Source: Marasmius tenuissimus (lineage: Eukaryota > Basidiomycota > Agaricomycetes > Agaricales > Marasmiaceae). Taken from it: a DNA stretch of 64,000 nucleotides. Shown here piece by piece: positions 46,078-58,312 of the stretch. The notes under the pieces were generated by a model that saw nothing but the letters and a program-made list of their open reading frames with translations, was not told the origin of the DNA and did no database searches. Made by a program: the position numbers and the translations under genes. The first letter of the stretch is position 1. Every line of letters starts with the position of its first letter. Location: the NCBI GenBank assembly GCA_029532415.1, contig JAQOTA010000069.1, positions 1,426,001 through 1,490,000 of the forward strand. Reading direction: 5' to 3'.

Positions 46078-48100
46078 TCAACGACAGCAATATTCGTCGA
46101 GATCAATGGAATTCAGATATTTCTCAATTTGCTGTTTTGCGGTCTACATGTATTATAATAGTCATCTCGTTCATGAAATATGCTACTTGTGCTTGCACAA
46201 CATACACCTGCCCGGTTCGCGTCAAGATATTGCCCTGCTATAGCAAGCCACTCAGGCAAATGTGTCCTCAAGCCTGTACACCGGCTGAATCGTCACCCAA
46301 ATCCATTTGGCATTTCACACCACTCATTTCTCCTGATTATTTTCCGGTGAATCGTGATAGAGTCTGCCTTTACCAGAACGCGCAGCTCCGAGTCAATGTG
46401 TTACAGCATACCAAGGATAATTGCTGTCCCACGCCACCAGCGCGAGTCGAACACTCTGCGGACCGCGACCAGTATCGAGATTTCGGGTCCGGCATCCCAC
46501 ATAACATCGAGACTGGTCTGATCAAGAGGTTTTCAATCATCGAGGTAATCAGTGAGGTGAAGGATCGCTTGGTAATGGTACTAATGAGGTCAAAGGTTTA
46601 GCGTTCACTGGGTCGCGGGCTGAGGACTTCGACTGGCGAGTCCAACATCTTTACTTATATATAGAGAGCTCTAAGCTCAACAAGTCCATACTCTGAGTAC
46701 CTTACTGGCTAATTATAGAAGTTGGGACTCCTGGGGCCGAAGGTGTACTTACAGTGAACAGAAATTGAGACTGCTTCAAAGGCCTCGCCGGAGGAGATGG
46801 CTGCTGACTTCGTTTTTGTTAGGGTTTGATGGACATCGTATTGAGCTACTACGTATGAGTATACTTACTACATTGTTCTACTGCAATGGGCAAGTCCACT
46901 ACTCGTGAGTACTGGTCTTCACTGACGATAAGTACAGAAGCGACTTAGGGAGGTCGGGGTCGGATGAACCAAAATAATCAAGATGATGCAACTTTCCTAT
47001 TGCAGTTTGTTAAAACCTCTTATAAAAGGCCCTCGTCGACATCGGGAGAAGGAGAAGGAGAGTGTGGGAGGACTCACGACCGCTCTGATGCACGAAGATG
47101 ACCCCTCCAGCGAACTTCTCGTGGAGAACGGGCGCAAGGCATCATACTGCGAGCTCGAGAAATTCCTCACCTCACCTCTACCCCTTGCTACTACCTGATC
47201 CAAACGCCCACAACGCTCAATCGTCCCTCTCACGTCGCACTACCACTTACGGAATAAAATCTACTATAGACTACACTCGCCCTCCTCCTGAAGCGGCCTT
47301 ACGCTGACGTATCTCTGCCAGTAACCTCGGTGGTTCTGCACAATTGGTATCTCAATTTGTCAACGACGACCCTTTCCCTCGTCGAAAGCTCTGCCAGTAA
47401 AGCTCTTCCGGCTGGCCCTCACCCTAGCTGCTCCCAGTTGTCGTCTCGCAGAGAATCATTGCTGCAGCACTGTCGCCTGAATATGTCTCAGGAAACAATA
47501 AACGAAACTGACTCAGCTCCCACACGACCTGGCGGTGCACTCCCATGCTGCTGTTCACGCGCACGGGTCACGAAGACCAGATGACCTACAGGCACGGTCC
47601 AGGCGCCCACACCAACAACACCGGTGGAGACTAGATGTCTCAACTACAGCGCAACCTACCCCCTTCCACAACCGGTTCTGCTAGGCCCTTGAAATTTTCT
47701 CTGAGGTACCTGTTCACATTCCCTCTTAATGTGACATTGCCAGTCTTGATATGCCAATTCAAGACGACGGGGTACCCGAGGCCTTTATCGTGCCCGAAGA
47801 CGGAGATGATAACATGCTAGATAATTATGATCCTTCATATCAATGACTGTTTCACGCACTGTAACCCCGGTTTAACTCGATACTTACCAACCACCAAACC
47901 CACTTGCACATCCGAGAGTGTTGAAGACCGTACCAAAGATAATGAAAACCCCACAGATGTATATCATTGGCTCATGAGAAGATACTGGAAAGTATCTGTC
48001 GAAAGGGCATGGTTGCATCTGTGCCGTAGTGTGCGACTGAAATGGCCATCGCACGAGCTACGGACCCCTGCAGTTCCTAAATGGGACCACCGCAGGTTTT

Positions 48101-48121
48101 ACATCTTACATCTTACATCTT
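48101..48121. repeat. Three-copy tandem repeat of ACATCTT
   Basis: ACATCTT repeated three times without change. Confidence 0.8.
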
Positions 48122-48305
48122 ACCCCTTCGGCCATGCATCGGGTAGAGACGGTTTCAATAGCATAGCCCAGAGCCTAGAGTTGGTATGTATAAGCATTCC
48201 CCGTGATACTGGGGATCTAGCATTCTCTTGAGTCAGCTTCAATTCCAGCTTCCATGGTGAGATATCGCGCAATATCTGCTCTCCGGAGTGGCGACAGCTC
48301 TAGAG

Positions 48306-48313
48306 TATAAAAG
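48306..48313 (+). promoter_or_regulatory. TATA box of oxygenase copy 2
   Basis: TATAAAAG, 70 bp before ATG 48383, with the conserved downstream block shared with copy 1. Confidence 0.55.
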
Positions 48314-48382
48314 GTTCATCGAAATCTCTCGAGGTTGATCCAACCCAGTATAACCTCTTACACAACACCAGAAACCAACAAC

Positions 48383-49361
48383 ATGACAGCATTCGTCGAC
48401 ACTGTCCCAGCAAAACTAGAGTACTGTATTCTGCCTGCCGACGGTAGCAAACCTTACAGCTACGTTGCTGGCGCTCAGCCTCCGGAGGGGGTGCCCCGAT
48501 CCAATCACGCGTCCAAGGAGTATGTCGTCCAAATTGAAAACCTCCGTGGAAAGGAGGATAGTGTTTCACTGGATGGAACTGGCTTCTATTTTGGAAAGCA
48601 TCCCGCCGTCCATACCTCCTTCAAGAACGATGAAGAGATCACGAAGGAATACTACCCGGAGAGCGTTGAATTGCTCAAGCAGCTCACCGGGGCAACCAAA
48701 GTTATCTTATTCGACCACAGTGAGTATCTTGCTTTAACTATGGCGCGAGTGTCTGACCACACAACATCTGTCTTTTTTTCCCAGCCGTCCGCCGCCGCGA
48801 AGCAGGTGATACTCCATCACTAGACCCTAGTAGTAGCAAGCGTGGCCCTGTGCCTCAAGTTCACGTCGACCAGACGCCCGAGGCGGCGCGCAAGCGGGTT
48901 CACCAGAATCTCTCAGCAGAAGAAGCTGAGGAACGCTTGAAGCACCGCTTCCAGATCATAAACCTGTGGCGTCCCATTTCACACCCAGCGGTGGATTGGC
49001 CGTTAGCCCTATGTGACTTCCGAAGCGTCAGCTGGGAGAAGGACCTCGTCCCGGCCGATTTGAAGTTCCCGGACAGAGACGGACAAACCTTCGTTGTGAA
49101 GTACAACCCCGAACACAAGTGGAAATATGTGCGAGGATTGACGCCAGAGGAAATCATTCTGATTAAGTGGTGAGTCCCTAGTTAGTTTTGTGGGAAAGAC
49201 TCAACGCCCTAACAACGCCCTCTTTTAGTTACGATTCCATCGAAGATGGTAGCGTCGCGGTACTCACGCCACACACCGCCTTCGAGGACCCCACCACGCC
49301 GGCTGGTACACCTCCGCGTGAATCTATCGAGCTTCGTGCTCTAGTGTTCTACGATAATTGA
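48383..49361 (+). CDS. CmcJ/AsaB-like non-heme iron oxygenase, copy 2
   Basis: Tandem paralog of 45117-46077 with the same two introns at the same positions and phases. ATG 48383 (MTAFVDTVPAKLEYCILPAD). Shared blocks: IENLRGKEDSVSLDGTGF, FGKHPAVHTSFKNDEEI, HVD in PQVHVDQTP, NLWRPISHPAVDWPLALCD, YVRGLTPEEIILIKW, CYDSIEDGSVAVLTPHTAF, RESIELRALVFYDN, stop TGA 49359-49361. Differences concentrate in the first 60 residues and in the linker after the first intron (REAGDTPSLDPSSS). Putative iron/2OG ligands (HxD, His, Arg) are conserved. Probably a non-heme iron oxygenase acting on a small metabolite; substrate unknown. Confidence 0.85.
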
Positions 49362-49542
49362 TCCTGGAGGATGATATTCAGCCGGCAAGACTAGTTGCTA
49401 CACGGTGGTCTGCATGTAATGTACATGATTACAACAGTCCTGAAATATGCTACGAGTCCTGGTTGCCCAGTGACATGAATCCGCCCATAACGTACTAAGA
49501 CAATATTCTTGCCACAGTACTGCCCGCCACAATGCGGCCGGC

Positions 49543-51271
49543 CTACTCGTCATTCGAATCATCATCCATATCTACCTCCTGCTCCGACACTTCACTGATC
49601 TCGTGCAATTCGTATTCGGTAATCTCTGCCTTCACCTGAACGCTCATCCCGGTGTCAGACAAGTATTTTAACGATGTAAGCAACTCCAATGAGGGTTTGC
49701 CGTCCGGCGCCATAACCACAACTTCGAGAGATCGGAGTCGATTCTCAGCGTCGTTGAAGGCTGCCACTTCCGGGCCGGTCATGCCATCAATCCCAGGACA
49801 TCGGGATATGATAGCCTTGACCAATGCCCGCTGGTCCAAATTGCTGGCATAGATGCAGAGGGATAGGTGTTGGAGATGAGGTAGTAGCCGTGCGGTGTCC
49901 GGTCTGGCCATCATTGGAGGGAAATCTGAGCCTGCAAGGGAAAGTCGGGCGAGCACATGAGGCGTTATTGTCATGTTGTTTGGATCTTTTCTCGGCTTGT
50001 ACATAGGGGTGGATTCGGAGAAGGAAAGGCTCTCGAGAGTGGGCATAACCTCGAGAAGGGATATAAAATTCCCGTCCCGAAGGGGAACTTTTGCCAGGGT
50101 GAGAGATGTGAGATTGCACAGATCAAGTGCACTCAAGAAGTCCTGAACATCCCAGGGTACGTTCCATCCCACGAAGCTACTGTTCCGAATGGACAGAGTC
50201 TCCAGACCCGGAAGGGTGAGATGCTTGAACAATAAGGACATGATCGAGGAATCAGTCAGGATGAGAGAGAGCGTCCTGACGGTCGGTAGACTGAGAGGGA
50301 TCAAATTGTCGGTGGCTGCCTCTGGAATAGAAGGTATGATCGTGTCAAGTATTAGTCGGACCGCACCAGTGCAGTTCTTCAAGAGTTGCAACGTCCGCCC
50401 TATTCCGCAATGGCCGAGCTGAACCACCTCGAGCTGATGCCATGGGAGAACCAGGTCGGCCATAGCCGGCCCGTCACGAAGGGTGACTGAGCGAAGACAA
50501 GGTGCGTCCTCAAAAGCGCGTAAAAACGCTCCGTCGTATCCCCTCCCTCCCGTCATCGGACAATCGATGGTAAGGTTTGTCAACACGGCAAGATGGCCAC
50601 GAGTTGCAGGGAAAGAAGGGCTTCGAGACCTCACGGCATCAATATCAAAGTCAACCCTCTTCCACCGATTGGAGTTAGAAGCCAGGATACCCAAGATGTC
50701 CGGGCCAATATGTGTACGGTTGGTATCATCGAAGTAGATGATATCCAAGGTAAGAGGAGTGCTCTGAGAGCGATCCATGAACAATTTGGTGACTTCGAAG
50801 GACCTGGTATCGGAGGCGCACCCAGTTACACTCAAATTGGACCAAAGGGATGGGGTGGAGACAATTATGTTCCTCCAAAGGCCACATACCATGGAGAGTT
50901 TGAGGGTAGCTGGTAGCTGGTAGCTCCGATGGCGAATAGGGAATGGAGTTCGCTCCGGGTGAATTGCAGCAGACTTTGAATATCTCCATCATAACCTCCG
51001 GTGGCATTCGGTGTATCGGTGACAACAACGACCTGAAATATTCCTCTTTTTTCTCTGCGTCGTCCAGTCGGTTTTCCAGAGCCATCAATGCTGCCTTGAG
51101 TTTGTTGACCTCAGAGGCGCATGCCTTCCGTTCCTTCTCAGCGTCGCTAAGTAGGAATGCGATGTTCTGCCTGTCCGTTTTGGTTATTGTGTTCCGAAAT
51201 GGCAGATGCCACTGGGCAGGGAAACGAGAGGTCGCAACTGCATTATTTCCCTTTGTTCCAACCTTGGACAT
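49543..51271 (-). pseudogene. F-box/LRR protein gene broken by a 7-bp tandem repeat
   Basis: ATG 51271 (MSKVGTKGN; an in-frame ATG also at 51334). The N-terminal coiled coil (ALMALENRLDDAEKKEEYF) and F-box SPIHRMPPEVMMEIFKVCC are in one frame; MVCGLWRNIIVSTPSLWSNL and the LRR-like domain to the stop at 49543 are in another. The switch lies exactly at three tandem 7-bp units (50905-50925). With two units the sequence would read ELPATLKLSMVCGLW, which aligns with VPPAVTLSFVCAQWR of the intact paralog at 54273-55907. The rest (LRR-like repeats, acidic C terminus EQEVDMDDDSNDE) is open. As read here the gene would give a truncated F-box peptide. Confidence 0.75.
50905..50925. repeat. Three tandem copies of GGTAGCT inside an F-box gene
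   Basis: GGTAGCT at 50905, 50912 and 50919, uninterrupted. The copy number decides the reading frame of the F-box gene (49543-51271). Confidence 0.85.
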
Positions 51272-51530
51272 GGTCAGATAGGCTGGCGAAGGGTCGAAGG
51301 TAGAGGATGATAGCGATATACTTTCGTGGAACATCAGTTAGTCAGAAAATCTCGTACTTGAGCATCTTTTGACAACTCACTATCGGTATGGCCAGTATAG
51401 GTGAAACTTGATGGTGGTCAACACGAGGAAGACAATCCGTGGGAACTTAAGGGCAACGCGACGCGTTCATCACGTTGGCGCTATTGGGCGCTTGGTGCAC
51501 TTTTTCTCTCTATTTCCACAATGGCGCAAA

Positions 51531-53909
51531 CTCTGGCAGTCGCTCTTCAAAATGCTACTATCGAACAACCAAGAGCTCATCTCGGAGGCATTCCTGCCAG
51601 TGAAATTGAAAAACTCCAAAAAAGGATGCCGAGTTTGACTGAAGTCAGAAAAGAGGCTGGTCTAGGTGAATCCCACTATGCTTGATTGATATTTTGAGTC
51701 TGAAACTCAAAGAAATTATACTCCACTAGCCCGAAAAATGATGAGCGAACCGCCGCCAACCAATTGTCAAGGGATTGACCAAAGCGGGAAAATGCTGGGG
51801 GTCCTACATCCTTCAATCGCATATCACTTTATGTTGCCCAGTCTGTACGCATTCTCGTATTTCTGCCATGAAGATGATGGTTCGCACGTTTTCAACAGTT
51901 TTTCTTCGGGTTCATTTTTCTCATATGCTTTAATCTTCAGTACCAGACGACCTCCGAATCCTCTGTCTTTGGGCCCTTCAACACAAAGTGATCGCTATCG
52001 AGGAAGGTCCAGAGGAACAGCTGCGGAAAATTTTAGCCACACCGGAAGGAAAGGTTCTACCAGGGTCGAAACAGTTCATAGTACGTCTACCTTCAGTCTC
52101 TTCGATTCTTGTGCTGACCGTCCGTTTTATCCTGTAATAGGAGGGTCAAACTCGTACCAAAATAATAGCTTACCTCTTGTACGCACACCAGCCTTTCATC
52201 CTGACATCGCGTGCTAAAATTGTCCGCGCTAAGGTCTCCTCAAATTAATCGTCCAGAAGAAGCCATGCCACAGATAGAAGCCTGCATGAAGCTCGACGAA
52301 GTGTCGAACCACCAGTCCAATGATCCATTTTTACGCAACCCGTTCGTCTTGCTCGATGCCTCCTATATCGGACTCCAAGTTTGACTATCTCACCTCAGAC
52401 GCGTCTACATGCTTTACGGTATCATCCTGGCACGTACAAAAACAAGGAACGAAGATGCGAAGACAGTTCTAGAATGGATTCTGAAAGACATCGATAAAGT
52501 CGAGCAAGGGTCCAAACTGATGTTCATCCAAGTGAAACTCTATCTTGCCAGAGTACTGCGTCGAATGGGAGAACTGGACGAAGCCAAGAAACAGTGAGTC
52601 GAGACGCCATCGTTCTTCCTGTCTGTTCGATGACGAGATGCTCTTCGCAGTGAAACGTACCTCATAACATGGTTCAAAAAGAATCCTCGACGAATTCCCG
52701 AAAACACCCTTCGAGAATGGTTTGAAACGGAGAATGAGGACGATACGGTTCTACAAGGTCTAGGAGGCATCAATTGGTTAGGAAAGCGGAAGCCGACCTT
52801 CAAGGCGTTGGATAGGCAGTCGAGACAATGCTACAACTGCGGTCTCAAGGAGAGCGCTTCGCAGAAGCTGCTACGGTGCGGCAAGTGTCAATATACGTAC
52901 TATTGGTTCGTCGCCCCTTCTTTTTGCTCCTTTCCGAGCAAAAAAAAAACGACTGCATACCTTCAGCTCGAGAAAATGTCAAGTAGAAAACCACCCGTAC
53001 CACAAGTGAGTCTATCGACAACTCACTCTATGCTCACTCTAACGGGAATCTTCATTCAGAATCGGTTGTGCGTAAGTCCCTCTTCTGCACGTATCCCGAT
53101 ACCCTTTCACTCCCTGTTCTAGGGAACGCGCCTCCGAGATAAAACGCGCGGAAGCGCTGAAAGCTACCGCTCCAACTGACGCCCAATGCATGGAAGATTG
53201 GCGCCGCTACAAGAACTCGGGTTTTGACGACCTTCCTTCTTACCACGCCCTCGGCCTCCGCCACGATCCAAACCGAGGCAAGACCCACATAATCTTCAAA
53301 CTGATGGAATACCTGCCTCAGGGCGGGAAAGACGTTTTGGATCGATTTCGGGTGATTTCCGCGGGAGTATTCAGGATCAAGGATGTCCTCAACGAGATCG
53401 AAGGTTCCCTCGGATACAACAAGGGAGAGGGAGAGCAAGTGATCAAGGAGATGCTCGAAGAATTCAATAACGGGCCTGGGAAGGGGGGAAGAGTGTACCC
53501 GTTCTTCAACTTTTTCATATCAGATGATAAGAGGATTGAAACGTACCTAAGTATTGGTATGTGGTCTAAGTCATATCAGTACAACCTCACTCTTAATTCT
53601 AATTCTCTATCAGGTGGCGTTGGCGCGAAGAAACTGCGAGAAACCAAGTACGATCCCGACTGGCGTAAACTTCTAAACCGAAGCAGGAAGTATATTGCGG
53701 AGCCAATGGGCTTACGGAGTGGAGCTCTGGATGCTGAGCGCGATTACACCCCTTCGAGTTCCCAGGAGGAGAAGAGTAACGACGATGAGGTCGCCGTTAT
53801 TTCCGTCAAACCCGAACTTGAAGGAGCGCCACAGAACGACAGCCAGAAGAAAGGAGACGCTGCTGGCACTGCTTCTGCGTTGCCTCGACTTCGGGGGATG
53901 TTCAAGTAG
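51531..53909 (+). CDS. MYND zinc-finger protein, one in-frame TGA
   Basis: ATG 51531 (MAQTLAVALQNATIEQP; the frame is open back to 51401). Exons join through introns near 51664-51729, 51841-51939, 52080-52140 and 52209-52258: KRMPSLTEVRKEAGL, PDDLRILCLWALQHKVIAIE, EGQTRTKIIAYLLYAHQPF, MKLDEVSNHQSNDPFLRNP. Then GLQV, TGA (52382-52384), LSHLRRVYMLYGIILART: CGA would give a continuous protein. Later exons give a TPR-like helical part (VKLYLARVLRRMGELDEAKK) and a complete MYND finger assembled over three introns: CYNCG, LRCGKCQYTYYCSRKCQ, then HPYHKIGC. The C-terminal domain ends LPRLRGMFK-stop. MYND domains mediate protein interactions; many mushroom paralogs exist. Likely a recent nonsense allele. 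Confidence 0.72.
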
Positions 53910-54272
53910 AACGGCTCTTCTTGCGTTGTTCTGCCTCGAGTGCTCGACGTTGACTTCCCATGTCATTGATGATCTAGATTTCATGTTCTATTCTCTTGTT
54001 TACTCTGTTCTCCCTCACACGTCCTTGCCCTGTGTCAAATCAATGATGATTCGACTGATGTATATTCTAAACTAATATGATACAGTACAATTATACAAAC
54101 TCTGATAACACGAAACTTTGTCGTAACGTTCCTACAAAGTCCCGCTGGTGTGAAAATATCGAATGCAGAAGACGACGAGAATAACGATAAACGTAAAACA
54201 CGGGAGATGGTATGCATGGGGTACATATGTGGGTGTGAGACGTGACACGTAAGAGAGTGAGGGAGGAGGAAC

Positions 54273-55907
54273 TCATGGAAGACGTGAAGTACGAACCCGC
54301 ACCCCGCCAGCCCTGAGACATTCTAATGAAGTAAACGGGTCGAAACCGGAAGAATTTCGTCCCATAGCTATAACGCCCACCGAGCGTACGCAAGCTATAC
54401 CCACTGCAGACGCATGGTCCGGATCTGGAAGATACCTCGACAGCACAGCCTTCAACAGCGCCCTCAGGTCCATCTCAATATCGTGAACGACGACAGAAAG
54501 ATCCTCAAGGCGCGGTATGAACACCCGGTTGAACGAGTAATGCTCCGAACCCCCCTCCTGAACTAGAGCGAGGTGATTCAGGAAGTATTCCGTGACAAGC
54601 CGGTTCGTCTGCAACCTCGACGGACCCGTGGTATACTCCTCGATGTGAAGGCTCTTCAGGGTCGGGATGTGGTCCAGAAGCTCCACCAGCTGCACGTCCG
54701 TAATGGGAACCCACTTCAACCGTAGCGACGTGATTGTGCAAGACGATCGGGTTATCATATTCTCTATAGCACCCCCATCCCAATACGGCCAATCTCGAGT
54801 CGGCTCTCCGATATCCCCACAAATCTCGATCAAGGATAGATTCCGGAGAGTAGTCGACTGAAGGATAGAAGAAACGTCGTCCTGCTCACGGGCTTCAATC
54901 GATAAAGACCGTAAAGCGTCTAACGCCACGTCTCTTGGATATTTTGCTCCTCCGCCTACGAGGGAAAGCCCCAAGGTCTCCACGTTAGGGCATTGTGATA
55001 GAAGAGAGATTGCTGACGGCGCGAACGAATCGCGCATTTTGAGTGACCTGATCTGCTCCCACGGCAGAACGAGCCTGTTGGTGGGGTATTCTGGACCGAA
55101 CGGATCGTCTCCAGGCTGGATTTGGAGGGAGTCGAGAGCTGGGCAACTATCAAAGAAGTCGAATTTGAGGTGGTCGTCTCTCGGGCCCGCGCCGTTAAGA
55201 TGTAGAGAGCGGAGGATGGGGAGGTGACCTCGAAGCCCTTGGAAGATGGGACTGCTCGGTCCTATGTTCCACGGTTCCAGGAGAGTGATGTCGCACCAGC
55301 GGTCTGCACTATCGACGAGAGCATTTAACGTGGACGAGGCGCGGAATTCACAGCTGGTAGGTTCCGAGAGTCGTAATACCAGAGTCAGAGGTGACTTTTT
55401 CGAACGTTCCAAGAATAATCTCGTCATATTCTCCAGCACGCAGAGGTTAGGAATCATGTCCCAATGTTCGAAGTCGATGGATATCGAGGACCATAAACTC
55501 GGCGAGGAAAGTACGATGGTCCTCCATTGGGCACAGACAAAGGAAAGTGTTACAGCTGGGGGAACATGACACACGTCTAAGGGATTGGCCTCGCAGGAGA
55601 ACGCGAAGATCATCGACAGGATTTCCGGGGGAAGTGACCGGATTGGGGATAACAGGGAGTGATAGCGCGTGACGGAACTCTTCAACCAATTCCTCTTGGT
55701 TTCCAGTGCCATAATAGTTGACCTTAGCCGTCGGATCTCGTCCTCGTACGACTTGAGCTCCTTTTCCGACTCTCTGAGGAAATGTTTGACCGAACGCCTG
55801 TCTTCGGCCGTGACTACAGAACGAAAGAGCTCCTTCATGATGTTGGGGTGGCTGGTGTAGTCTTCGTTTTCGTAGGGAACAGGTATGTCGATAGAGTCGT
55901 ATTCCAT
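54273..55907 (-). CDS. F-box/LRR protein, intact, single exon
   Basis: 544 residues from ATG 55907 (MEYDSIDIPVPYENEDYTSH) to the stop at 54273. N-terminal coiled coil (LRESEKELKSYEDEIRRL), F-box LLSPIRSLPPEILSMIFAF followed by LSFVCAQWRTIVLSSPSLW, then about 400 residues of irregular leucine-rich repeats (LPILRSLHLNGAG, LRSLSIEA, TLRNLSLIEICGD, IPTLKSLHIEEY). Typical layout of the expanded agaricomycete F-box/LRR family, presumed SCF substrate adaptors in cytosol or nucleus. Paralog of the broken gene at 49543-51271, both minus strand, flanking the MYND gene. Confidence 0.88.
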   Translation of the reverse strand: MEYDSIDIPVPYENEDYTSHPNIMKELFRSVVTAEDRRSVKHFLRESEKELKSYEDEIRRLRSTIMALETKRNWLKSSVTRYHSLLSPIRSLPPEILSMIFAFSCEANPLDVCHVPPAVTLSFVCAQWRTIVLSSPSLWSSISIDFEHWDMIPNLCVLENMTRLFLERSKKSPLTLVLRLSEPTSCEFRASSTLNALVDSADRWCDITLLEPWNIGPSSPIFQGLRGHLPILRSLHLNGAGPRDDHLKFDFFDSCPALDSLQIQPGDDPFGPEYPTNRLVLPWEQIRSLKMRDSFAPSAISLLSQCPNVETLGLSLVGGGAKYPRDVALDALRSLSIEAREQDDVSSILQSTTLRNLSLIEICGDIGEPTRDWPYWDGGAIENMITRSSCTITSLRLKWVPITDVQLVELLDHIPTLKSLHIEEYTTGPSRLQTNRLVTEYFLNHLALVQEGGSEHYSFNRVFIPRLEDLSVVVHDIEMDLRALLKAVLSRYLPDPDHASAVGIACVRSVGVIAMGRNSSGFDPFTSLECLRAGGVRVRTSRLP

Positions 55908-58312
55908 AGTCTAAATAGAGGAGGTAGAAATGTGCCCGGTGGGAGGAGCTAGCGGTAGTCAGAACATGGCCAAAGCAATGAAAAGGATCCAATTGACCTG
56001 AACCAAAAATTCAGTCCCGATGAACCTGCATCAACAAGATCCCAAGGAAGCACCTCGAGACGAGACCCGCGTAGTTTGTTGGAAGTGAGAGGATGGATCG
56101 TAGCGTCATCCATGGTCGTGTCGTCCAGTTATAAATCAGTCTAAAATCTCGAGAAATCTCTCGGCCGAGCGTGACTTAATTTTGGATTGAAGTACTTTCC
56201 ATAGACCTGGGTCGCGAGGCTTTAGAAAACACGCAGCCGGAAATTGGACGGAATCGAACAGTGACGCAAATCTGATATCATAGCAAACCTCAAAGCTGTC
56301 GGTCAATAGACTTGAAGGGTCAGTTGAAGTTCCGTGCAGTTCTATGATTGTTCTACGTACCTGACATTATACCTGAGCGTCCCTTCAATCGCGTCCTCTG
56401 ACTAGACTCTCGAGGTTTGGGCGATACCTAGGAGATACCTAGAATCTTTCTCTTGTGCCTTTCCAACACGGCCATGGAGACTGGCTTACCGTAGCTCGCC
56501 CGTCGGCAGCAACGAAGGTTTTGCCCGCGGCTGAAGCGCCTACGTGGCTTCCCTTTTATGTAGTGTAACGATAACCGTATTGATTACCCCCGCAAGGGTC
56601 CTGCGAGGGTCGTGCCCTTTTCTCTTCCTGTCAGATACGCAGGCGGTCGACTAGGTTCTGAGTTCTACCGAAGGGTTGTAGAGAGCAGGTGGAATGATGC
56701 AAGAAATCATTGTCACCGGGTATTGACAAGCAGAAAGGTGTAGATATCCCTGCATGATTTCGATGAGTTTTCTCAAACATTGTGACGCCCAGCCGGATAC
56801 TTACCCACTGGGGGTGAGCATTGACAACCCTCGATCTGTTGCGGTTGTGTAGATACTCATTCCATGTAGGGCATCAAAACGGTGAAGTGAACAGTTCAAC
56901 AGGACTTGATATACTCGAGATAGCACACTTACTGTACAGTGTACACGCCTTGATGTTCCTGTCTCCAGTTCCCGCGATGGGAATCAATAAGATTCAGGCT
57001 GCCTGTGAGATCAGAGGGACGGGCCAGACTCAGGCCGAATCGACTATCTGTGCCAGCTAGGCTGAATGGCGCAATCATACTGTTGCTGGATTGCAAACGG
57101 GGGGATAGGACGCGTACGTCGTACGGTGGGCCTGAGCGGAAACTGTCGCGAAGGAAAGAATAGAAAGCAGCATTGCTGGCAGCGTGAGATCGTGAAGAAT
57201 ATCGGAAATTGCCGAAATTGGGCGCCTTAGGTCTTATCCTAGCCTTGGATGGAATTTCAACATATACAGTATTGCAGGTTCAATCTATGCTGGATAAGAT
57301 GTATGAGGGAGTCAATGATGCCTGGCATTAGTAGCAATGGGTAGAGAGGAAGATATGAGCTAGGTATGGTTTACAAGACGTTCAAAATTTCTCCCTGAGG
57401 TAAGGGTCGTGAGCTAAGATCACTTAGGCGCTAGCTTTTAGTGCTTTACCACCAGCGCATGAAAACAGCAAGATTCCCGAACGTCAAGCCATACTAAATC
57501 TCAATCAGCGCATCGACAAAGACTTGTAACCTGTTGATTCCGGGCCAGGTTAAACCTAGAGAATAAACAGAAAACGCCAGGAAAAAGGGAAAGTGGACTA
57601 AAAAACTACACAGAATAACTTTGGTACGCATTTGGCTTTGCAATCGTAAAGTATAAGAAAAACCATGACACATGAACAAACTCGTGAACGGAAAGAAGGA
57701 AGCTTTGAATGAACGATCGAGGAACTACGCGACGAGGACGGAACAGCAAATAGGATAGCATGGACGATAGCACGGCGACGACAAACAACGCAATGAAAAC
57801 GACGACGATAGAGTTTGAGAGGAAACGGGAGGGGAGAGAACGCAAAGGAAAGGTTCCGAAGCTGAATTTCCTGCGAGTGGTTGTGATGCGAGGCGAAAAC
57901 ACGACGACTATACAATGCGATGTACGAAAGGATTCCCAGAGAATGTCTATCATAAAAAGAAACAGAAAGCGCAAATTCCAGACTGCGATGGATTCAATGG
58001 TTATGAGCCATTGGTTTTCTTGACGAACGAGAGGCTGGTGAGAGGAAAGGAAGCAAGCGGTCATAAAGGATGGGGCATAACGGGCGGGGAGATGCACTAT
58101 CAATGCAGAAGTTTTGTGGGAATGATACACTGATTGGGGGGAATAAATACTCCGTGAAACTCATAAGGAGGTCGCATTAATGGACGAGCGCAAGAAAATG
58201 GGTTCTAGAGGCAACGCAAGTATCGGAGTGCAGAAATGAGGAGGTACGAGTGAACATGAACAGAGCAACTGGTGCTAGCAGCCACGCCACGGCGCTCCAT
58301 GGGAATGGCTCT
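55908..58312. other. ~2.4 kb without a supported gene
   Basis: 56.0-57.4 kb shows no coding exon. 57.5-58.3 kb is probably 3' flank of the RING/RRM gene; the long minus ORF 57606-58130 is Phe/Leu/Ser-rich with no family features. Confidence 0.45.

Larger units (their letters stand above)
46078..48382. other. ~2.3 kb between the two oxygenase paralogs, no gene supported
   Basis: Contains short ORFs lacking features, a TATAAAAG near 47020 with no convincing gene behind it, and a three-copy 7-bp tandem repeat at 48101-48121. Confidence 0.4.

Noticed and set aside
46137..46601. 154-codon plus ORF after oxygenase copy 1
   Set aside because: No upstream promoter, no motif, and composition unlike coding exons nearby.
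57606..58130. 174-codon minus ORF
   Set aside because: Phe/Ser/Leu-rich composition without motif, next to the 3' end of the RING/RRM gene; probably untranslated flank.
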